Source: Flavobacterium algicola
Lineage (GTDB): Bacteria > Bacteroidota > Bacteroidia > Flavobacteriales > Flavobacteriaceae
DNA: 64,000 nucleotides
Assembly (NCBI RefSeq): GCF_022399565.1
Contig: NZ_JAJTUT010000002.1
Coordinates: 372,001 to 436,000, forward strand
Reading direction: 5' to 3'
Position numbers and translations under genes: made by a program. Every line of letters begins with the position of its first letter. Positions within the stretch are counted from its first letter, which is position 1. Below, piece after piece: positions 24,990 to 32,756 of this stretch. Under the pieces are notes generated by a model. That model was not told the DNA's origin. It did no database searches and worked only from the letters and a program-made list of their open reading frames with translations.

Positions 24990-25252
24990 GCAATAGGTGG
25001 CTCAGGCATATACATCCAATGAGTAACTTGTGAATGTTGATTTAGCCAAGCTCCAAAACCCCACCATTGAAAAATACGCTCCTGAGAATCAAATGGTGCG
25101 TGGTATGACATTTGAGTTATCAACCCGCTTGTTTTATAAACTAAAACATTAGAGTTTTCTCTAGGTAATTCATCTTTTACAGAAACCCATTGCATAACAG
25201 CGTTTTGGCAAGATTTCTGATTTTGTGGTTCATTCACGTTTTCGTTTAGCAT
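24986..25252 (-). CDS. DUF551 domain protein
   Basis: 88 residues. From Met20 the sequence MQWVSVKDELPRENSNVLVY and the C-terminal VTHWMYMPEPP match the DUF551 pattern (W-I-x-V-x-D-x-L-P ... V-T-H-W-M-P-L-P). DUF551 proteins are common phage accessory proteins of unknown function. The true start may be Met20. It lies in the cassette-like cluster between sites D and C. Confidence 0.8.
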   Translation of the reverse strand: MLNENVNEPQNQKSCQNAVMQWVSVKDELPRENSNVLVYKTSGLITQMSYHAPFDSQERIFQWWGFGAWLNQHSQVTHWMYMPEPPIA

Positions 25253-25284
25253 AATATTTTGTTTAAAATTGATAATTTATTTTT

Positions 25285-25323
25285 CCGTACTCAGCAACCT
25301 CGCCAAGACGCAGGACGTTATGG
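25285..25323 (-). repeat. Cassette-boundary sequence D
   Basis: In gene orientation it reads TAACGTCCTGCG after the stop of the ASCH-like gene and continues GC-rich to about 25285, in contrast to the AT-rich surroundings. It resembles sequence F (TAACGTCTGG) and the 5' half of attC-like repeats I associate with flavobacterial gene cassettes. No second arm was found. Confidence 0.4.
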
Positions 25324-25324
25324 C

Positions 25325-25678
25325 TCATTCTGCAGAACCACCGTGTTTAATTACAAAATAAAGTTTTCCTTCTTCCGCTCCCCATTCCGGATTGCCTGTT
25401 CTGATTTCTATTCCTTTGTGCTCTAGTTTTATAATTCTTTCAGTATCTCCTGTTTTTGGATAACCTAAAGTCATTGTATTTGTTTTAAAATCTTTATAAC
25501 AATTGTAAGGATGTGTATTTGCATATTTGATAAATGCGTCTAAATCCCAATATTGTCTACAATCTAAAGAAGCTAATCTTTTAAACCAATAATCATTTAA
25601 TTCTCTATAATCTTCGGTTTTAATTCCTGCTTTAGTCATTTCAAACCATTTTCGTTTTAATGATAATTGTAAGTTCAT
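25325..25678 (-). CDS. ASCH-like domain protein
   Basis: 117 residues. The opening LQLSLKRKWFEMTKAGIKTEDYRE resembles the ASCH fold's conserved start, and the C-terminal half (IKLEHKGIEIRTGNPEWGAEEGKLYFVIKHG) fits its closing strands. ASCH proteins bind RNA or modified nucleosides, and phage versions are accessory genes. Catalytic residues cannot be assigned with confidence. It is flanked downstream by cassette-like sequence D. Confidence 0.65.
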   Translation of the reverse strand: MNLQLSLKRKWFEMTKAGIKTEDYRELNDYWFKRLASLDCRQYWDLDAFIKYANTHPYNCYKDFKTNTMTLGYPKTGDTERIIKLEHKGIEIRTGNPEWGAEEGKLYFVIKHGGSAE

Positions 25679-25863
25679 AATTTTTTACTTTCGTCCTTTA
25701 CGTAGAAGAACCCGATTACTAATTCAATGACGATCAACATGCATACTAAGCCGTAGCGGATATTGTTTTTGGTTACAAATTTTAATTCGAATAGTAGGGT
25801 AGTAGCGAAGGCTATTGCAAATGTGACCAGGAATGCGATTATTATTTTTATGGGTGCTTGCAT
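25675..25863 (-). CDS. Small membrane protein
   Basis: 62 residues with two hydrophobic segments (about 5-25 and 36-54) and a charged tail. It overlaps the ASCH-like gene by 4 nt. Function unknown. Confidence 0.5.
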   Translation of the reverse strand: MQAPIKIIIAFLVTFAIAFATTLLFELKFVTKNNIRYGLVCMLIVIELVIGFFYVKDESKKL

Positions 25864-25868
25864 TGTTA

Positions 25869-26120
25869 TTATTTTTTGTTGTTGTAGTAATTAGTCATCA
25901 CTTTGAACGAGTTCCAGTCGGAATAACGATAGTGGCCGAAAAGCTTGTGATATTCTTCATTTAACTCATTGAAGGCTTCGGTGTTTGTTTTGGCGGTTTT
26001 TAGTTTTTCGAAATACGCATCATAAAAACCTTTTCGGGTTGATAATTTGCGCATAATAGCGTTTTCTTGCTCTAATTTAGCGATACGGATTCTGATCGCA
26101 TTTTCTTCGGCTGGACTCAT
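25869..26120 (-). CDS. Small helical phage protein next to terminase
   Basis: 83 residues. A coiled-coil N-terminal part (IRIAKLEQENAIM) is followed by an aromatic C-terminus (FGHYRYSDWNSFKVMTNYY). It is only about 20 nt downstream of terL. No family was recognised. Confidence 0.6.
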   Translation of the reverse strand: MSPAEENAIRIRIAKLEQENAIMRKLSTRKGFYDAYFEKLKTAKTNTEAFNELNEEYHKLFGHYRYSDWNSFKVMTNYYNNKK

Positions 26121-26141
26121 GTTTTTTCTTGGTTTTAATTG

Positions 26142-27875
26142 TTAACAGGTGAATTCGGCATCGGGGCGATTATAGTAAGATTCATTTGTTTCTTCGGGTG
26201 TGGACATAGAACCACCAAGGGCATTAATCAAAGCAATAATTCCGTCAACGCGTCGACCATTAGCACCTGATCGCCCTTTGTGGACCTTGATGTTCTCATT
26301 GGCATCTGTGTAGATTACGCAAGATGCGAGCATCCAAGACACAGCGGGGTTTCCGTCGTGTTTTATTTTTCCTGAGTAAACAAGCTTTTCGAATTCCTTT
26401 GTAGGTGCAGAAATTGTTCCGATGGCTTGCGAAAACTCTGAGACATTCAAACCTTCTTCTTGTAATCCCTGGATTAATTGAGTTGCATTGTAGCGGTCAT
26501 ACTCCAGGCGTTTCACTTTGTGCAAATGATAGGTCCTGTTGATGGTGTCTTCGATAATATCATAATCAATTACGTTTCCTGGTGTAGCGATTATGTAACC
26601 CATGTCGGCCCAATATTGATATGGTACACGGTCTTCTTTGGATCGCTTGACGATAGTGTCTTTTGGGCAAAACAAATAAAACTTTGCGTATCGGTCGCCA
26701 AATTCGTCAGGCTCTGATAAGATCACATACGCACTTAAATCGGTGGTTGTTGATAGGTCCAACCCAGCATAGGAGCCGTTTGTGATAAATTTTTCTAGCG
26801 GCATATCTTTGACCAATCCTTTCATCCAAATTTCGTTATATATCCAATCAAATTCTTGATCGACCCACATATTCAAGTTTTTGGTTTTGAAATTTCGAAT
26901 TTTTGAAGGTTGATTTAACGCTTTTACAAATTCTTTTTCGATGGCATCAATTGCCAAACCTTGACCGAGTAAGGGGTTGGCTTTTTGCCAAAGCTCCTTG
27001 TTTTCCCATGATTCCTCGGTTGATAAATCTTCCTGGTCTATGTCGTGTATCATGATCCAAAGTGAATCGTCTATATTTCGCCCCTCTAGCACTTCGATTA
27101 CTGATTCTTCATAGCGCTTGCACGCACTTTGTACATTGGCACCCGCGGTGGTGATATGATATATTAATGCTTGTGTGCGCTGCACGGTTGATGATTCTAG
27201 ATTTTCTTTGACGGTATCATCCTTGTGAGCGTGGTATTCGTCAATTATTCCCACATGGCAGTTGATACCATCTTGTGTTTTGGAATCGCCACCGAGGGCA
27301 CGCATTTTTGCATTTGTTTTTCGGAACCCAATTATTCTTTGCATGGCGTAAAATCCCATTTTACTTAATGCTTTGTTGGCAACTGGACTATCGATAAACA
27401 TTTTTGCTTGCTCCCAGCATAAACGCGCCTGTTCTTCCTTGGTTGCTCCCACGTAGATTTCAGCTTCCATTTCGAGATCAAAACTCATTGTGTACAACGC
27501 AAGGCCCGCCATTTCGGCTGTTTTTCCGTTTTTCTTAGCTCTTTTGTCGTAAACGGTGTTGATGCGGCGGTAGCCTGTGCTTGACTTCACCCAACCAAAC
27601 ACGTTATAGATCGTGAATTGTTGGAATGGTGCCAAAACAAAGGGTTTTCCTGCCATGCGGCCTTTGGTATGATTTAAGAACGTAGGGAAAAAATTGACCG
27701 CCTGCATGCCTATGTTATGATCAATGTGAAATCCGTCCTGATCTGCTGTTTCTATCCAGGAGAAAAAGCGCTCAACGGCTTGCTTGATTCGTTTTCCGAC
27801 AACTATTTTGCCGGTAAGCACGTCATTTGCATATTGAAACGGAACGGATGTAAGCTGTTGCGGACTTATTTTCAT
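26142..27875 (-). CDS. terL: Terminase large subunit
   Basis: 577 residues. The packaging ATPase has a Walker A-like loop KKNGKT (about residues 114-119) and Walker B with catalytic acid IIDEYHAH (about 220). The C-terminal RNase H-like nuclease begins with GLDLSTTTDLSA, and further acidic residues follow. The N-terminal order (LAPFQQFTIYNVFGWV) is that of the HK97-like Terminase_1 family. It pumps DNA through the portal and cuts it. Here it is separated from the small subunit gene by about 1.8 kb of accessory genes. Confidence 0.95.
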   Translation of the reverse strand: MKISPQQLTSVPFQYANDVLTGKIVVGKRIKQAVERFFSWIETADQDGFHIDHNIGMQAVNFFPTFLNHTKGRMAGKPFVLAPFQQFTIYNVFGWVKSSTGYRRINTVYDKRAKKNGKTAEMAGLALYTMSFDLEMEAEIYVGATKEEQARLCWEQAKMFIDSPVANKALSKMGFYAMQRIIGFRKTNAKMRALGGDSKTQDGINCHVGIIDEYHAHKDDTVKENLESSTVQRTQALIYHITTAGANVQSACKRYEESVIEVLEGRNIDDSLWIMIHDIDQEDLSTEESWENKELWQKANPLLGQGLAIDAIEKEFVKALNQPSKIRNFKTKNLNMWVDQEFDWIYNEIWMKGLVKDMPLEKFITNGSYAGLDLSTTTDLSAYVILSEPDEFGDRYAKFYLFCPKDTIVKRSKEDRVPYQYWADMGYIIATPGNVIDYDIIEDTINRTYHLHKVKRLEYDRYNATQLIQGLQEEGLNVSEFSQAIGTISAPTKEFEKLVYSGKIKHDGNPAVSWMLASCVIYTDANENIKVHKGRSGANGRRVDGIIALINALGGSMSTPEETNESYYNRPDAEFTC

Positions 27876-27957
27876 ATTTTTTGAAAAATTAATTGATTGA
27901 TTTTATTGTTTTTTACGGTTTTCCGTAATGGTGGTTAAAAAGTTTTGTTTTGGGTGG

Positions 27958-27987
27958 TAATTTGTGCTAGTAGCTATTTGCCTAATT
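27958..27987 (-). repeat. attC-like half site E
   Basis: 21 bp (27967-27987) are identical to the left arm of site A (24275-24295). It includes the first bases of the methylase's stop codon. The opposite arm is absent. The surrounding 27876-27985 spacer has no gene. Confidence 0.5.
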
Positions 27988-29038
27988 ATACATCACTTAA
28001 AGAATCATCATACATAGCGATAGCTTTAAATATCTGTAGTACTACTTGCGGAACTATTGCATTTCCACCTCCTTTAATGCTTTCGCTTCTCCATTTAGGA
28101 AAGGTAATAGCGTCCAATCGGGAGGAAAGCCCATCATCTCCATCACAAATTGGGGTTTCAGTTGGGAACTTTTCCCAGCTATTTGGTTCATTAAAGGCGT
28201 TAAAGCCTTTCCCATTTGACTTTTTTTGTTGAATTTTTTGCAATATTTCTCTCCTTCGCTTGCATTCGGTGTAGGAAGCATCATTTTTGCAATTACATCC
28301 TCCAAATTCCCTTTGTTTCTGTCGTTGCTTGTGTTTCCTCCTGCTGCTCTCGCTCTCGGTGTCGGTAAAATTTTTAACTTCATCATTGTAGGCGCATAAT
28401 TGCTCATTATTTCTTGAGCAAGAGTTCCGCTGTTTCCCGGTTTTGGGTTTTGTTTTCCACTGGTTACATGTCCATCTATTTTTGTTGGAGTTTTTAAAAG
28501 CAATGAACCAAATTCGTTCTCGCTTATGAGGTGCGTTGACACTTGCAGCCGGAAGTACAAACGTTTGTACTTTGTACCCTGCATTTTCCAAGTCAGTTTG
28601 CACTTCTTCGAATACCAACCCTCCATTCCAATTAATAATTCCGTAAACATTTTCTCCCACAATATACCTTGGTTCAATCTCTCGAATTGCTCTAAGCATT
28701 TCTGGCCATAAATGGCGTTCATCTTCTTTTCCTTTTCTTTTTCCTGCAACGCTGTATGGTTGGCAAGGGAATCCTCCGGTAAGAACATCAATTGTTCCTC
28801 TGTGAATAGTGAAATCTGTTTTTGTGATATCATCATAACTAATAGCTTTAGGCCAATAATATTTTAAAATTCGTTTTCCAAAATCATTCCATTCGCAATG
28901 AAATTTGTTTTCCCATCCCACCCATTCAGCAGCTAAATCAAAACCGCCAATACCAGAAAATAAAGAGCCGTGAGTAAGCGAAGGCAAAACAAGTTTTTTA
29001 CAAGATGCAAGGTTTTCGTTTATACTGTTTTCTTTCAT
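27986..29038 (-). CDS. DNA cytosine-5 methyltransferase (Dcm-like)
   Basis: 350 residues. SAM-binding motif I is FSGIGG (27-32), the catalytic Cys is in GGFPCQPYS (Cys92), motif VI is VGENV (128-132) and motif VIII-like is HKRERIWF. The C-terminal motif IX/X segment is GGGNAIVPQV. The variable region (about 180-290) is low complexity (Lys, Asn, Arg, Cys) with no clear target-recognition fold. It probably protects phage DNA from host restriction. It lies in the cassette-like cluster between sequence F and half-site E. A second long frame (28054-28836) is buried in it. Confidence 0.92.
   Translation of the reverse strand: MKENSINENLASCKKLVLPSLTHGSLFSGIGGFDLAAEWVGWENKFHCEWNDFGKRILKYYWPKAISYDDITKTDFTIHRGTIDVLTGGFPCQPYSVAGKRKGKEDERHLWPEMLRAIREIEPRYIVGENVYGIINWNGGLVFEEVQTDLENAGYKVQTFVLPAASVNAPHKRERIWFIAFKNSNKNRWTCNQWKTKPKTGKQRNSCSRNNEQLCAYNDEVKNFTDTESESSRRKHKQRQKQREFGGCNCKNDASYTECKRRREILQKIQQKKSNGKGFNAFNEPNSWEKFPTETPICDGDDGLSSRLDAITFPKWRSESIKGGGNAIVPQVVLQIFKAIAMYDDSLSDV
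28054..28836 (-). CDS. Overlapping +1-frame protein inside the cytosine methylase gene
   Basis: 260 codons are open in the +1 frame of the methylase, lying wholly inside it. The product does not look random. It has an ordered motif set (LIGMEGWYSKKCKLTWK, KYKRLYFRLQ, two LPTP-x-A segments, FVMEMMGFPPDWTLLPFL) that I recall in phage proteins of Bacteroidota annotated as hypothetical or as methylase parts. Much of it overprints the methylase's low-complexity variable region. Whether it is translated on its own is unproven. The nearest start codons are the paired ATGs at 28836. Confidence 0.55.
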   Translation of the reverse strand: MMISQKQISLFTEEQLMFLPEDSLANHTALQEKEKEKKMNAIYGQKCLEQFERLNQGILWEKMFTELLIGMEGWYSKKCKLTWKMQGTKYKRLYFRLQVSTHLISENEFGSLLLKTPTKIDGHVTSGKQNPKPGNSGTLAQEIMSNYAPTMMKLKILPTPRARAAGGNTSNDRNKGNLEDVIAKMMLPTPNASEGEKYCKKFNKKSQMGKALTPLMNQIAGKSSQLKPQFVMEMMGFPPDWTLLPFLNGEAKALKEVEMQ

Positions 29039-29063
29039 AATCTCGTTTTAATAATTAAGTTTT

Positions 29064-29107
29064 GTAGTTCTAAGCGCTGCAACTCAAAAAAATAAACCAG
29101 ACGTTAC
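29064..29107 (-). repeat. Cassette-boundary sequence F
   Basis: In gene orientation it begins TAACGTCTGG with the TAA stop of the barrel gene. It continues with GAGTTGCAGCGC, comparable to the middle of sequence D. It fills the spacer up to the methylase start. The two-arm structure is not clear. Confidence 0.35.
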
Positions 29108-29514
29108 AAAATAAAAGCAATCTTAAACGCTGCTTTCAAATCGCCATTATCACGCATTCCTCTCAAACCAATTGTAAAAGTGTCAGATACTGTAAAGTCG
29201 GTGCCTAATTCAAAACCAGCGATAGGTTCTCGTGTGTAGGTGAAGCCTAAGCGACCACCAACGTAATATCGAACGTTATTGAATAGTCCGGTTGTTAAAT
29301 TTATACCTGCTGCACCGATCATTTTGTTTATTCCTACACCTGCTCGAATGTACATTGCGTTTTGGTATTCGATCTCAATTGATTCTGTAGAAATACCAAG
29401 ATTGAATTCGTCCTGGTCCTTGAATCGAAGTTGTTGCGCTTGCAAACTAAGAGAGGCGATAAGCAGCAGAATTGTAAACGCTAACTGCTTTTTTAAGTTT
29501 TTAAAATTTTTCAT
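29104..29514 (-). CDS. Small outer-membrane beta-barrel-like protein (phage accessory)
   Basis: 136 residues. A signal peptide (KKQLAFTILLLIASLSLQAQ) is followed by alternating amphipathic strands (YIRAGVGINKMIG, VRYYVGGRLGFTYT, FTIGLRGMRDNG) and a C-terminal strand ending in a hydrophobic residue. This suits a small outer-membrane barrel. It may modify the host surface, for instance against superinfection. It sits with the methylase in the accessory block between the two terminase genes. Confidence 0.65.
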   Translation of the reverse strand: MKNFKNLKKQLAFTILLLIASLSLQAQQLRFKDQDEFNLGISTESIEIEYQNAMYIRAGVGINKMIGAAGINLTTGLFNNVRYYVGGRLGFTYTREPIAGFELGTDFTVSDTFTIGLRGMRDNGDLKAAFKIAFIL

Positions 29515-29521
29515 AGATTAT

Positions 29522-29659
29522 TTATTTTTTGTTTTCGTAATTCATTTGTTCGCTCCAAAATCGATAAAGTGAGAGCGATGTATTATCTTTTGTAAACAAC
29601 TCCTGTGTTTTGTCTCGATGCATGTTTAATTTATGCAGGACATATTTCCAATTTCTCAT
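29522..29659 (-). CDS. 45-residue hypothetical protein
   Basis: The frame from ATG 29659 to TAA 29522 (MRNWKYVLHKLNMHRDKT ... YRFWSEQMNYENKK) starts 2 nt after the small terminase gene's stop. Basic and aromatic; function unknown. Confidence 0.5.
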   Translation of the reverse strand: MRNWKYVLHKLNMHRDKTQELFTKDNTSLSLYRFWSEQMNYENKK

Positions 29660-29661
29660 AA

Positions 29662-30132
29662 TTACCCGTGATTCGCTTTTATAAATTCTTCAAATAAATC
29701 GCCTTGCGGATTTACTTGTTGTTTTTGCTCTACCAATTTGCTACGATCTTTGAAGCTAAAACCGAAATGCTTTGAGAGCTCATTTATCTCTTTTATCATT
29801 TTCTCTCGAATGGTCACATAACCTGATACGTTGGTGGCACCACCTTTGAAGGTTTGAATCAAACCACCGTCAAAACCCTTTTCCCTAATCTTCTTTTCGG
29901 CCTGAATGTAATAATCAACCGAAGTTGCTAATTGGTGCAGATGGATAAGGTCGGGTTTCGTTAATTTTTTGGTGTCAACTAGCTGCTGCCCAAAATATTT
30001 GTACCAATATTTTTGATCATCATTCAGTTCAAATTTTGAACTTGGAGCGGGAAGCTTATCTAAAATTTGATATAGATTTTTGTTCACTTCTTTTACTTCA
30101 CCATCTCCCGTAACTATTTTTAAATTTGCCAT
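29662..30132 (-). CDS. terS: Terminase small subunit, P27 family
   Basis: 156 residues. The helical pattern KYWYKYFGQQLVDTKKL, DLIHLHQLATSVDYYIQAEKKI and IREKMIKEINELSKHFGFS, followed by KDRSKL, matches the P27 small terminase family. It recognises the packaging start. An HNH gene lies directly upstream, an arrangement typical of cos-type phages. Confidence 0.88.
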   Translation of the reverse strand: MANLKIVTGDGEVKEVNKNLYQILDKLPAPSSKFELNDDQKYWYKYFGQQLVDTKKLTKPDLIHLHQLATSVDYYIQAEKKIREKGFDGGLIQTFKGGATNVSGYVTIREKMIKEINELSKHFGFSFKDRSKLVEQKQQVNPQGDLFEEFIKANHG

Positions 30133-30222
30133 ATTACTTATTATTAACGTTTTACACCCCCCTACCTAAATTAACACTGCGAGTAAAATTCTAACTAAAC
30201 AGCGATGTAGCACCCTTTGAGC
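30133..30222. other. Spacer between HNH and terS; candidate packaging (cos) region
   Basis: A 90-bp gap in an otherwise tightly packed region, with a C6 run at 30157-30162 and no open frame. In HK97-like phages the cos site commonly lies next to the HNH/terS pair. No cohesive-end sequence can be proved here. Confidence 0.35.
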
Positions 30223-30540
30223 CTATCGAGATTTTACCCCATACCCCCGACTTTCGCCCGACGATTTGCTGTTGTGACAACTTGCACACAACGATTGACA
30301 ATTCGATTCATCAAGCTTTGCACCTCCAGCTTTGATTGGCGTGATGTGATCGACCACCTTAACTGGTACTACCAAATCTTTCTCTAAACACTTGACACAT
30401 AAAGGATTGTTTGCTTTGAATCTTTTAGCAAACTTTCGCCAAGGCCACGAGTTATAGAACTCTTGGTTGTTGTTCTCACGCTCAAACGCTCTACGTTGTG
30501 GTACCCAACTTCTTTGTATCTTCTCTGGTTTCTTTGCCAT
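30223..30540 (-). CDS. HNH endonuclease (packaging-associated)
   Basis: 105 residues. Zinc/HNH signature: CVKC (two Cys), VVDHITPIKAGG with the catalytic His, ESNCQSLCASCHNSKS. It belongs to the HK97 gp74-like class encoded next to terminase, which is needed with terminase for specific DNA cleavage in several phages. The N-terminus is basic. Confidence 0.88.
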   Translation of the reverse strand: MAKKPEKIQRSWVPQRRAFERENNNQEFYNSWPWRKFAKRFKANNPLCVKCLEKDLVVPVKVVDHITPIKAGGAKLDESNCQSLCASCHNSKSSGESRGYGVKSR

Positions 30541-30542
30541 TA

Positions 30543-32054
30543 TTAAAAAGGTTTTTCATTGTTATCATCAAAAGCATCAGATGGACTAACACTTGGTAAG
30601 TAAGCCACATCATTATCGAGATCATCATGCGAGTCACCGTTCATTACTGCAGGGTCTTCGAACTTTGTTTTACTACCATCCCAATGCAAACCAATTGTAG
30701 TTCCTGGTGCACCGCCTCGGTACTTTGCGAATATGATCTCTGAGTTGGCACCAGTAGCAGCTAACTCTTCATCAACCTCGATATCGTAATACTCCGAACG
30801 GTAGATAAAGCAAACCATGTCTGCATCTTGCTCGATAGCTCCAGACTCTCGTAAGTCTGACAACATTGGACGTTTGCTTGACCCACGCGTTTCAACTGCC
30901 CTAGAGAGCTGAGACAATGCGATAATCGGAATACCTAACTCTTTTGCCAAACCTTTCAGTTTTCTTGATATAGAGGCGATTTCCTGCTCACGATTGTTTG
31001 ATTTGGTATTATCAGACAGCAACTGCAGATAATCAACGATAGCTATCTTGATGTCGAACTTACGTTTCCACATTCTCAATGTTGCAGATACTGCTCGAAT
31101 GTCAGGGCTCGGTGAGTCATCGATGTGAATAGGGAAGTCCTTCATTCGATACTTATGACCGCTTAACTTCTGGAAGTACTCAGGCTTTTCAAATCCTTTC
31201 TTTGTCAACTGTGTTAAGTGAAAAGAGGTATCGATTGCCACAGCACGTGTAACCAACTGCACTGCCGACATCTCAGCAGATACAATACCAACAGCGTTAC
31301 CGATCTTTGCATTCTCGACTGCACACTTCATCATCTTTGCTGTTTTTCCCATGCCGGGACGTGCAGCATCAACGATAAGTTCACCTGGTTGATAACCACC
31401 CGTGAATTGATCTATAACATTAAAGCCTGTCAAAGCACCGGTCACTTCCTCGGGTGACTTATTGGTTAAGAATTCGACACGCTTTTCGACCAAATCCAAA
31501 CCTTCTGCAAAAGAAATATTCTTTTTACCGCTAGATATCTGCTCGTTTAGGTAATCTAAAGATTCTGACCACTCGTTAAGCAATTCCAAAGAATCTTTAC
31601 TATCATCAAAAGCTGTAGTCAACATCATAGATGCATCACGAATCAACTGCCTTTTGATAAAGAATTGCTGCAATAGTCTCGAATGAAACTCAATGTGCGC
31701 ACCAGATGCGATTTTTTGCGTTAGCTCTACCAATGCATAATCACCACCTGCTAAATCTATTTTACCCATGGATCGCAATCGAGAACCTACTGTGATCATG
31801 TCAATGCTTTCATTTTTTGAATACAGATCACTAATTGCTTCAAAGATTACTTTGTGTGATTCCTTAAAAAAAACATCAGAACTCTTTAAGATAATCATGC
31901 ATTCGTCTATAGCGTTTGCATCAATCAGGAGCGCACCCAAGACAGCTTGTTCTGTGTCAATTGACTGTGGTACTATTTTACCCCTTTCTAAGCTTATAAT
32001 CGACGATTTGTCTGTTTGCTTATTTTGATACGGATTTTTATATTTTTCACTCAC
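30543..32054 (-). CDS. dnaB: Replicative DNA helicase DnaB
   Basis: 503 residues. The N-terminal DnaB domain carries SIDTEQAVLGALLID. The RecA-like helicase domain has Walker A (ARPGMGKTA), Walker B (IAIVDYLQLL) and the LSQLSRAVE region. It unwinds the phage replication fork. It overlaps the upstream initiator-like gene by 8 nt, as helicase/loader pairs often do. The length is standard. Confidence 0.95.
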   Translation of the reverse strand: MSEKYKNPYQNKQTDKSSIISLERGKIVPQSIDTEQAVLGALLIDANAIDECMIILKSSDVFFKESHKVIFEAISDLYSKNESIDMITVGSRLRSMGKIDLAGGDYALVELTQKIASGAHIEFHSRLLQQFFIKRQLIRDASMMLTTAFDDSKDSLELLNEWSESLDYLNEQISSGKKNISFAEGLDLVEKRVEFLTNKSPEEVTGALTGFNVIDQFTGGYQPGELIVDAARPGMGKTAKMMKCAVENAKIGNAVGIVSAEMSAVQLVTRAVAIDTSFHLTQLTKKGFEKPEYFQKLSGHKYRMKDFPIHIDDSPSPDIRAVSATLRMWKRKFDIKIAIVDYLQLLSDNTKSNNREQEIASISRKLKGLAKELGIPIIALSQLSRAVETRGSSKRPMLSDLRESGAIEQDADMVCFIYRSEYYDIEVDEELAATGANSEIIFAKYRGGAPGTTIGLHWDGSKTKFEDPAVMNGDSHDDLDNDVAYLPSVSPSDAFDDNNEKPF

Positions 32055-32754
32055 CTTTCCAAAGTTTACGGGTTGGTTGAACAGTATTCAGTTCAATTAC
32101 TTTTTGATTGTTTTGTTTTTGCATTTCTCCAGGTAACCATCTTGAAAAATGTGAAGCAAAATCCTTTTTTGATATCTTTTCGTCCAATTCAGTTTTTATT
32201 TTCAAATCGAAAACATTTAACCAATTCCCTAATTCCTCAACATTGATTTTATTTCGCATACACATGTTTTCAACCCAACTCTGTGTTTTCAATAAATCAG
32301 AAATGAAAGTTTCATTTTTATCTTTTAAAGAACTCTTAGTTATTAGTTCTAAGGTATTAGGTATTAGTTCTTTTATACTATGATTGCTTTGACTAGTGCT
32401 TTCACGTTGCTTTGTTGACTGCATTAACATTGCTTTATCGAGTGCTTTGTCGAGTGCTTTGTCGAAATTCGATAAAGCAATAATGTTAGAAGAAAATTGA
32501 TTTTTTGACTTTTCAATCAATTCAAAGAAACCAAAAGCCACTAATTCATTAAAAACTTTGATGTACGAATTATAACATTTCAAGCCGACCGCATCCATAA
32601 CCATCGATGATGGAAAACCAAATTTTTTCTTTCTACCCAAACGATTACAATGTTCTACAGCAAAACAATATACCGCACAATGATTAGGCTTTATTTTGTC
32701 AGGATTTTCAAAAGCGAAATCCCAAAAGTTTCTCATCAATTGAAAATAATCCAT
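32047..32754 (-). CDS. Phage replication initiator / helicase loader-like protein
   Basis: 235 residues. The first 110 resemble a winged helix (VMDAVGLKCYNSYIKVFNELVAFGFFELIEK). A short tandem (DKALDKALDKAM) and a Ser/Thr/Asn linker follow. The C-terminal helical domain (about 145-215) ends FASHFSRWLP, the kind of module found in DnaD-like or loader proteins. Location directly upstream of dnaB supports a role in origin binding and helicase loading. The assignment is by context and pattern. Confidence 0.65.
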   Translation of the reverse strand: MDYFQLMRNFWDFAFENPDKIKPNHCAVYCFAVEHCNRLGRKKKFGFPSSMVMDAVGLKCYNSYIKVFNELVAFGFFELIEKSKNQFSSNIIALSNFDKALDKALDKAMLMQSTKQRESTSQSNHSIKELIPNTLELITKSSLKDKNETFISDLLKTQSWVENMCMRNKINVEELGNWLNVFDLKIKTELDEKISKKDFASHFSRWLPGEMQKQNNQKVIELNTVQPTRKLWKGE

Positions 32755-32756
32755 AT

